Assembly (NCBI GenBank): GCA_030652475.1
Contig: JAUSAO010000050.1
Span: 1-49,738, forward strand
Length of the DNA: 49,738 nucleotides
Source of the DNA: Gallionella sp.
GTDB taxonomy: Bacteria; Pseudomonadota; Gammaproteobacteria; Burkholderiales; Gallionellaceae
Direction: 5' to 3'
Positions 45,244-49,738 of the stretch are shown here, piece by piece. Numbering within the stretch: position 1 is the first letter of the stretch; the number at the start of each line of letters is the position of its first letter. The translations under genes were made by a program, and so were the position numbers. The notes under the pieces were generated by a model. It was given only the letters and a program-made list of their open reading frames with translations, did not search any database and was not told where the DNA came from.

Positions 45244-45440
45244 CGGCTAAAGCCGGTGGGTTTGAATTACGGACTGAAAGTCCGGATACGCGTCGGCTGA
45301 ACGACGCGTCTTATCCAATGCGTGCGCAAGCGACAGTCGGCTTACTCCTCACCCTTGAAGGGGAGGGAGTAGTACCTGTCCTTGCTCAATAGCAAGAGCC
45401 ATAGCCAATTTTTCAGCTAAAGCTGACCGGCTAAAGCCGG
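45244..45440. repeat. Series of small hairpins resembling IS200/IS605-type ends
   Basis: Within the 420-base gap before glgP lie CGGCTAAAGCCG (45244-45255), CGGACTGAAAGTCCG (45270-45284), ACGCGTCG/CGACGCGT (45288-45309), CAGCTAAAGCTG (45414-45425) and CCGGCTAAAGCCGG (45427-45440). The form GGCTAAAGCCGGTGGTTT is like the subterminal hairpins of IS200/IS605 elements that carry tnpB. No tnpA or tnpB is present. The rest of the gap has one CCTTGAAGGGGAGGG piece and no gene. Confidence 0.55.
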
Positions 45441-45496
45441 TGGTTTCAACCTTGTGATGGAAATGAAAGTCGCGGGTTGTCAGGAGATAATTGATC

Positions 45497-47188
45497 ATGC
45501 TTGATGAATTTGTTCATGGAGCGCGCATCGCGTATTTTTCGATGGAAATCGCGTTGCAAAATGAAATCCCGACTTATGCCGGTGGTTTGGGCGTGCTTGC
45601 CGGAGATACCTTGCGCTCGGCTACCGATCTCGAATTGCCTATGGTGGCGGTCAGTCTGGTCAGTCGCGCCGGTTATTTCCGCCAGGAAATTGACGCGCAA
45701 GGCCGTCAGCTGGAGCATCCGGCGAACTGGGATCCTGCCAGCCTTGCGCAAGCGCTCGATGCCAGGATTGCCGTCATGATCGAGGGGCGCAAAGTCTGGA
45801 TCGGTGCATGGTTGTATGTGCTGGAAGGTCACATGGGCGGTCGCCAGCCGGTACTGCTGCTCGATACCGATCTTGATGAGAACAACAGCGATGATCGTCA
45901 GATCACTCACTATCTCTATGGCGGCGACAACGTTTACCGTCTCAAGCAGGAAATCGTGCTGGGGCTGGGTGGCGCGCGCCTGTTGCATGCGCTCGGTTTT
46001 ACAATACGGCATTACCACATGAACGAAGGGCACTCCGCCTTGCTCGGGCTGGAATTGATGCGGCGTTTTGCCTATTCTGCCGAAGACTTGCGTCCGGGCG
46101 AATCGCAATACGACATTCCGCGCGTGCGTGACCTGTGCAGTTTTACCACTCACACTCCGGTGGAAGCGGGGCATGACCGTTTCCCTTACGAAATGGTGCA
46201 TCGCGTACTGGATAACGGTTTCGATTTCGAAATGCTCAAACGCCTGGCGGGCGAAGAAAATCTCAACATGACGCGGCTGGCGTTGAATCTGAGCGAATAT
46301 GTCAACGGTGTCGCCAGAAAACATGCCGAGGTGTCGAATGCGATGTTCCCCGGTTACCGGGTGCATGCGATTACCAATGGTGTACATCCCTATACCTGGA
46401 CAGCGGCAGGTTTTCGCCAGCTTTACGATCAGCATGCACCGGGCTGGTGTCACGAACCCCAATTGCTGATGCGGGCTGACTGCTGCATTCCTGATGCGGC
46501 GATTTGGCAGGCGCATGTGCTGGCGAAACAGCATCTTATCGAAACAGTGCAAACTTTGACCGGGGTGTCGCTTGACCCGGCAATACCCATCTTCGGCTTT
46601 GCCCGCCGCATGACGGCATACAAACGCCCGGATTTACTGTTTTCCGACCTCGAACGGTTAAAGGCGATTGCGCGCAAGCGACCCTTTCAGATCGTGCTGG
46701 CAGGCAAAGCGCATCCCCGCGACGAAAATGGCAAGCAGATCATCGCGCAATTACATGATCATGCCCGCGCCCTGGCTGGCATGATAACGGTCGCCTATTT
46801 GCCCGATTACGAACTGGCGCTGGCGCAGACACTGACCGCCGGCGTAGATGTCTGGCTCAATACGCCGCTACCGCCGATGGAAGCCTCCGGCACCAGCGGT
46901 ATGAAAGCCGCATTCAACGGCGTGCCCAATCTTTCAGTGCTGGACGGCTGGTGGCTGGAAGGGTGCATCGAGGGGGTAAGCGGCTGGGCGATAGACAGTG
47001 CGGCGGATCTGCCGGACGGTGACGCGCTGGCGCTCTACGACAAACTTGAGCAAGTGGTGTTGCCGCTGTATTACGACGATAACAGTGGCTGGATAAAAGT
47101 GATGAAAGGCGCGATCAGCAAAAACGCCTCCTATTTCAACAGCCATCGCATGATGCGCCGCTATGCGACGGAAGCGTATGGCCGATGA
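45497..47188 (+). CDS. glgP: Alpha-glucan phosphorylase (GT35, short form)
   Basis: A 563-aa glucan phosphorylase of the short type (normal GlgP is about 800 aa). It uses phosphate to release glucose-1-phosphate from glycogen or maltodextrin. The pyridoxal-phosphate lysine is in EASGTSGMKAAFNG, and other conserved parts are YFSMEIALQNEIPTYAGGLG and MNEGHSALLGLE. The ATG at 45497 is chosen over a TTG six bases upstream. It is not obviously linked to the copper genes before it. A MITE copy follows after about 70 bases. Confidence 0.93.
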   Translation: MLDEFVHGARIAYFSMEIALQNEIPTYAGGLGVLAGDTLRSATDLELPMVAVSLVSRAGYFRQEIDAQGRQLEHPANWDPASLAQALDARIAVMIEGRKVWIGAWLYVLEGHMGGRQPVLLLDTDLDENNSDDRQITHYLYGGDNVYRLKQEIVLGLGGARLLHALGFTIRHYHMNEGHSALLGLELMRRFAYSAEDLRPGESQYDIPRVRDLCSFTTHTPVEAGHDRFPYEMVHRVLDNGFDFEMLKRLAGEENLNMTRLALNLSEYVNGVARKHAEVSNAMFPGYRVHAITNGVHPYTWTAAGFRQLYDQHAPGWCHEPQLLMRADCCIPDAAIWQAHVLAKQHLIETVQTLTGVSLDPAIPIFGFARRMTAYKRPDLLFSDLERLKAIARKRPFQIVLAGKAHPRDENGKQIIAQLHDHARALAGMITVAYLPDYELALAQTLTAGVDVWLNTPLPPMEASGTSGMKAAFNGVPNLSVLDGWWLEGCIEGVSGWAIDSAADLPDGDALALYDKLEQVVLPLYYDDNSGWIKVMKGAISKNASYFNSHRMMRRYATEAYGR

Positions 47189-47257
47189 GCAGCGCGGATT
47201 CCCTGAGCGGATTGAAATGAAACAAGTCGAACAAGCAAACCCAGTTGCGAGCATGAC

Positions 47258-47396
47258 CTAGGGAAGCGCTGATTTATTCACCAAAACTGTCATTGCGAGC
47301 GTAGCGTGGCAATCCAGGATGTTGATTATCAAAGGAATTCTGGATTGCCACGTCGCTACGCTCCTCGCAAAGACGATTTAATCAGCGTTTCCCTAG
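47258..47396. mobile_element. MITE-like palindromic element, copy 2
   Basis: Same 139-base element as at 29597-29735, in the same orientation, starting CTAGGGAAGCGCTGATTTA and ending with TTTCCCTAG. Here the two tips match each other more closely than in copy 1. It lies in the 327-base gap between glgP and the truncated barrel gene and contains no gene. Confidence 0.85.
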
Positions 47397-47420
47397 TCAT
47401 TTTTTGAGCGGCTCACAAAT

Positions 47421-47446
47421 TAAAACCCCCCGGCTTTGCCGGGGGA
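47421..47446 (-). terminator. Intrinsic terminator of the outer-membrane protein gene
   Basis: On the minus strand an 8-bp stem (CCCCCGGC / GCCGGGGG) with an AAA loop is followed by TTTTAATT, a classic Rho-independent terminator. It lies 70 bases beyond the stop of the barrel gene fragment, so the 3' end of that gene is original. Confidence 0.8.
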
Positions 47447-47515
47447 TACTTGCTGAACCGATCACAGGGTGATGTGTGAGGGCGACGGGGGGTAACACCG
47501 TCCCTTATTCGATGT

Positions 47516-47803
47516 TTAGAACGAATATTGAGCGTTAACTCCCCAGTTGGTCGCTTTCCAACGATTGCCCAAATTATCAGCTGGCAGGCTGCCAAAATCT
47601 TCATATTCAAGACGCAACGCGATATTTTTGTTGAAGTTGTAACCCGCACCCACGCCCCACAGAATATCTGAATGGCGGCCGGAACCCGGGAGAGTTGTGC
47701 GGTTTTCAGTCGCACCCAGCTTGGCGAAGATATCCCAGTTTGGGTCAAGTGGCAGTGTGTCCACTGCGGCTACAGACCATGCAGTTGCCTTTGCGCCACG
47801 ATA
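47516..47803 (-). pseudogene. C-terminal fragment of an OmpA/OmpW-like outer-membrane beta-barrel protein
   Basis: Reading from about 47803 (YRGAKATAWSVAAVDTLPL) to the stop at 47516, the sequence is the last four or so strands of a small outer-membrane barrel (DIFAKLGATE, GVGAGYNFNKNIALRLEY) and ends with the expected terminal Phe (NAQYSF). The first half and signal peptide are absent; upstream the frame runs into a phage-like gene. The gene was therefore cut at about 47.8 kb. A GTG at 47764 could still start an 82-aa peptide but without export signal. Confidence 0.8.
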
Positions 47804-47928
47804 CCTGCTACATCGCCTTCAAGGCTGGTTATCCGGTTCTTTATTTCTCTTAATTCATGCTCTATGCGTTCTTGGTCGGCGCGCATTCCGCGCATGTGTT
47901 CGAGTATCAGATTTTCTACGTTGCTCAT
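47770..47928 (-). CDS. Small coiled-coil protein, probably truncated, 52 aa
   Basis: Starts MSNVENLILEHMRGMRADQE with a good GGAG box 8 bases upstream. The middle (RIEHELREIKNRITSLEGD) is a coiled coil resembling small proteins of about 85-90 aa found near mobile or phage genes. Its last residues (about IVAQRQLHGL) are encoded by DNA that, in another frame, belongs to the barrel gene, so the native C-terminus is lost. Function unknown. Confidence 0.6.
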   Translation of the reverse strand: MSNVENLILEHMRGMRADQERIEHELREIKNRITSLEGDVAGIVAQRQLHGL

Positions 47929-47982
47929 GGTTTTCTCCGTTGTTGATGGTTATGACTAAATGAAAACTAACATATTGGCAAT

Positions 47983-48246
47983 TCAGGCAAATAACACGCG
48001 GTTTTGTTCCGGTGTCCACTCTGCCCAGAATTTCCGATATTCAGAATAAAACCAAAGCGTTAATTGCTCTGGTTTTGATACTTTCAGTGCTGTGTGTAGT
48101 TTTTCCCAGCCTGATCGGCATTCTTTGTGGAATTGCATTACGAAGTCATGCGCCCATGCTGAAAAGAACGCGAAAGATCCTTGCCGGGCTTTGAATTCTT
48201 CACTTTTCATGTACTGGCCGTTGGTTTTCATCGCATCATCCTTCAT
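47983..48246 (-). CDS. Phage-like hypothetical protein, 87 aa
   Basis: A soluble basic/aromatic protein rich in Trp, Phe and Lys (FFSAWAHDFVMQFHKECRSG, LTLWFYSEYRKFWAEWTP). Family not recognised. The ATG at 48246 has GGAAGG seven bases upstream and overlaps the stop of the HTH-like fragment in the ATGA manner; starts further upstream lie in that fragment. Position suggests a phage regulatory or replication region. Confidence 0.55.
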   Translation of the reverse strand: MKDDAMKTNGQYMKSEEFKARQGSFAFFSAWAHDFVMQFHKECRSGWEKLHTALKVSKPEQLTLWFYSEYRKFWAEWTPEQNRVLFA

Positions 48247-48329
48247 GGCGCACCTTCCCGCCATCGGTAAACCGTTTTGATGGTAACGCCTAGGAATTCA
48301 GCCAGCGGCGCTGCATCGCCGCATAATAG
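48243..48329 (-). pseudogene. HTH-like fragment homologous to the start of the DUF3653 gene
   Basis: On the minus strand this encodes LLCGDAAPLAEFLGVTIKTV and then YRWREGAP, closely matching residues 13-40 of the DUF3653 protein encoded on the plus strand 330 bases away. The frame ends with TGA right after this segment and has no ATG, GTG or TTG at its beginning, so it is either a remnant or reached by frameshifting from the overlapping 39-aa frame. Confidence 0.6.
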
Positions 48330-48409
48330 AGGTGGGTGATTGTGTCGAGCCAGTCGGCAACTTCTTTTTCGGATACCGGTATTTCGTCATTAAAAAGTAA
48401 GCCGGACAT
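48290..48409 (-). CDS. Possible 39-aa phage peptide
   Basis: An ATG-initiated frame beginning MSGLLFNDEIPVSEKEVADW and ending where the HTH-like fragment in the other frame continues. The first 27 residues look protein-like. It may be the true N-terminal part of the HTH protein now separated by a frameshift. Support is limited to the start codon, composition and position. Confidence 0.35.
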   Translation of the reverse strand: MSGLLFNDEIPVSEKEVADWLDTITHLYYAAMQRRWLNS

Positions 48410-48491
48410 AATTTTTAACCGTTGGTGTGATAAGTGATAGCCATTTACAGTATAATGCTTTATTAATCAATAAGTTATCGATTTTTACTGA

Positions 48492-48510
48492 AATACGCAT
48501 AATGAGTATT
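48492..48510. promoter_or_regulatory. Operator-like 19-bp palindrome
   Basis: AATACGCATAATGAGTATT is symmetric at 8 of 9 base pairs around A48501. It lies between the divergent phage-like genes ending at 48409 and starting at 48630, in AT-rich DNA, the place expected for a phage repressor binding site. A second inverted repeat, CGATTA / TAATCG, lies at 48541-48558. Confidence 0.45.
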
Positions 48511-48629
48511 ATGTCAAATACTGGCTCACGCTCTGGCTGCCGATTATCGCTGTAATCGCCCTGTTAATCCGGGCTTTCCCCAAATCCCCCCGCCGTTAAT
48601 CTTGCCGCCCAAAATGTCCGGGCGCGACC

Positions 48630-49076
48630 ATGACGACACTGAACACAAAAGATGATGCAGACCTCCTGTGCGGCGATGCTGCGCCGCTGGCTGATTACCT
48701 AGGCGTTACCCTTAAAACCGCCCAGCGATGGCAAGCAGGCGCGCCGCTGCCCACGCCATGCCGCCGCCTGTTGCAGATACGCTACGGCGATCTGTCCGGT
48801 TTGCTTGGCGATAACTGGGATGGCTACACCTTCGGGCGCGACGGTAAATTGCATCTTCCCGGCTGGCGTGGTGGCTTTGACCCCGATCAAATCCGCGCCA
48901 TGTTTTTCCAAGTCCAGCAAGTGCGCAGTTTACAATCCAAAATCCGCGAACTTGAACGCCGCGAATCCATGCTTGAAACCGATCTTGCCGAGGCCATGAA
49001 AAAAGCCGCGAATTATCGGCGGCTTGTTAATACTGAATCCAAAATGGGCATGATGCTGGAACGGATAACAGGTTAA
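48630..49076 (+). CDS. Phage protein, DUF3653-like
   Basis: A 148-aa protein. An N-terminal helix-turn-helix-like part (PLADYLGVTLKTAQRWQAG) is followed by a Trp/Gly-rich segment typical of DUF3653 (LLGDNWDGYTFGRDGKLHLP). A C-terminal coiled coil follows (QVRSLQSKIRELERRESMLE). Family members occur in phages and prophages and may regulate genes. The ATG at 48630 lacks a clear ribosome-binding site. Its 3' end overlaps the end of a small minus-strand gene by four bases. Confidence 0.75.
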   Translation: MTTLNTKDDADLLCGDAAPLADYLGVTLKTAQRWQAGAPLPTPCRRLLQIRYGDLSGLLGDNWDGYTFGRDGKLHLPGWRGGFDPDQIRAMFFQVQQVRSLQSKIRELERRESMLETDLAEAMKKAANYRRLVNTESKMGMMLERITG

Positions 49077-49216
49077 ACGATGCCCCCGACCACGCCACGC
49101 CCCCGGCTTGCCGTTGTCATGCTGCGCACCGCCACCGCAACGCGGCTGGCCTCATAGTACGCCAGCACCGCCACCGCACCGATCACGCATAAGGCCAGAT
49201 ATTGCGCACGGCTCAT
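49073..49216 (-). CDS. Tiny membrane protein, 47 aa
   Basis: Begins MSRAQYLALCVIGAVAVLAY, one membrane helix, then a basic Ser/Arg/Gly tail (TTASRGRG). Its start overlaps the stop of the preceding minus-strand gene (ATGA). It is the last of a chain of coupled tiny genes of phage type. Confidence 0.5.
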   Translation of the reverse strand: MSRAQYLALCVIGAVAVLAYYEASRVAVAVRSMTTASRGRGVVGGIV

Positions 49217-49404
49217 GATCTACGCTTGAAAATATGCGCCGCCACCACGCCGCCGATCATCATAAAAGCGATAAATGCTTGCGTGTCCGCTGACACCGAC
49301 AGCACCACGTTAAACGGGCGCGCCGATAAATCATTGACCGCTGCATTAGCCGCATCAATTGCCGCCGTGTTTGCCTGCGGCTGTAAAAAGTCTATCAGGT
49401 TCAT
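49213..49404 (-). CDS. Small phage-like membrane protein, 63 aa
   Basis: An amphipathic N-terminal part (ANTAAIDAANAAVNDLSARP) is followed by one membrane helix (AFIAFMMIGGVVAAHIF) and a short basic end (KRRS). That layout is like small virion or holin-type membrane proteins. Starts by ATGA overlap with the 20-aa gene upstream. Function not known. Confidence 0.55.
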   Translation of the reverse strand: MNLIDFLQPQANTAAIDAANAAVNDLSARPFNVVLSVSADTQAFIAFMMIGGVVAAHIFKRRS

Positions 49405-49463
49405 TTTTTAACGAATCGCCCGGTTGTTTTGCTGCGCTTTGCTGCTTTGCGTTTTTTAGCCAT
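49401..49463 (-). CDS. Very short basic peptide, 20 aa
   Basis: MAKKRKAAKRSKTTGRFVKK, half of whose residues are Lys or Arg. It overlaps both neighbours (8 bases upstream, ATGA downstream), which supports real translation. Small basic peptides in phages can condense DNA. Confidence 0.5.
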   Translation of the reverse strand: MAKKRKAAKRSKTTGRFVKK

Positions 49464-49629
49464 GGTGTACCCTTATAAAGCCATCTATTCTTTTGTGTGC
49501 CTCTTTTGCCGTTTCCGCCGCCTGTTCAGCAATAACGATTGCGCGTGTTAAATCTGACCTGATGGCTACATATACCGCCACCGCGCCGCCGATCAAGCCG
49601 AACAACTGTAAAATCAATTCTGCGCTCAT
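49456..49629 (-). CDS. Small membrane protein, holin-like, 57 aa
   Basis: Starts MSAELILQLFGLIGGAVAVY, a membrane helix, then a charged helical tail (AEQAAETAKEAHKRIDGF). The ATG at 49629 overlaps the stop of the upstream partial gene, which supports this start over the longer frame to 49710. Possibly a holin or virion membrane protein. Confidence 0.6.
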   Translation of the reverse strand: MSAELILQLFGLIGGAVAVYVAIRSDLTRAIVIAEQAAETAKEAHKRIDGFIRVHHG

Positions 49630-49736
49630 CGCTTCAATATCCCTGCCGCCTTCAGTTCTGCAATGCCCCATATCGCGCCCGTGATTGCCAAATAGCCGCC
49701 GACATACCATTCAGGCAATGCGCCCAGCGCCACTTT
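49626..49736 (-). CDS. C-terminal end of a further small membrane protein (cut by window edge)
   Basis: Only the last 36 residues are in the window: VALGALPEWYVGGYLAITGA followed by a short segment ending AAGILKR. The hydrophobic stretch and the four-base overlap with the next gene indicate another member of the coupled set of tiny membrane genes. Confidence 0.5.
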   Translation of the reverse strand, partial: KVALGALPEWYVGGYLAITGAIWGIAELKAAGILKR

Positions 49737-49738
49737 GA

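Noticed and set aside
48481..48600. Membrane-peptide-like frame (VKYWLTLWLPIIAVIALL) before the DUF3653 gene
   Set aside because: The frame follows a stop and contains no ATG, GTG or TTG start, so it cannot be supported as a gene without evidence of an unusual start.

Overview
The window looks like the chromosome of a sulfur-oxidising betaproteobacterium of the Gallionellaceae/Sulfuricellaceae/Thiobacillus kind. The grounds are a complete reverse-type dsr locus (dsrABEFHCMKLJOPN) beside the 3' end of soxB, moderate GC, and betaproteobacterial neighbours such as DUF4202, cysG and apbC. The exact genus cannot be settled from the sequence alone. I saw no tRNA, rRNA or CRISPR array.

Layout. (1) 1-3.9 kb: end of soxB, a DUF302 protein, a SoxH-like metallo-hydrolase and a chemoreceptor. 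(2) 3.95-7.1 kb, minus strand: a tight six-gene operon divergent from dsr. It encodes a 74-aa protein, an orphan Cas6/Cmx6-like protein, a DsrC paralogue without the C-terminal cysteine, a tandem TusA-TusA protein, an unknown 193-aa protein and a TauD-like dioxygenase. This is the best candidate for an undescribed system. (3) 7.5-19.4 kb: the dsr operon, which oxidises stored or delivered sulfane sulfur to sulfite. (4) 19.4-26.7 kb: a downstream cassette with DUF4202, siroheme synthase CysG, an unusual HTH/2Fe-2S/flavin reductase fusion, a double CDGSH protein, small unknown genes, an ankyrin protein and the Fe-S carrier ApbC. Most of these fit supply of siroheme, Fe-S clusters and electrons to Dsr.

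(5) 26.7-32.8 kb: repeat-rich DNA, a NarX/NarL-like two-component pair, a MITE-like element, a decayed hsp20 gene, a cold-shock gene and a hybrid sensor kinase. (6) 32.8-45.1 kb: a copper/silver resistance island: DUF2946, CusF, CusC, CusB (with a fused CusF domain), CusA, DUF411, CopA with YHS and metal-binding domains, DUF2933, a membrane methyltransferase and a Met-rich periplasmic protein. A DUF559 gene bounded by repeats sits between cusB and cusA. (7) 45.2-47.4 kb: hairpins resembling IS200/IS605 ends, a glucan phosphorylase and a second copy of the MITE. (8) 47.4-49.7 kb: a truncated outer-membrane barrel gene broken near 47.8 kb, joined to a phage-like region of tiny overlapping genes, a DUF3653 gene and an operator-like palindrome.

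The dsr operon and its divergent partner appear to form one sulfur-handling module: TusA and DsrE carry persulfide sulfur to DsrC, DsrAB oxidises it, and DsrMKJOP and DsrL handle the electrons. The divergent operon duplicates the carrier types (TusA, DsrC) and adds unknown proteins, suggesting a second sulfur-relay branch or a regulatory one.
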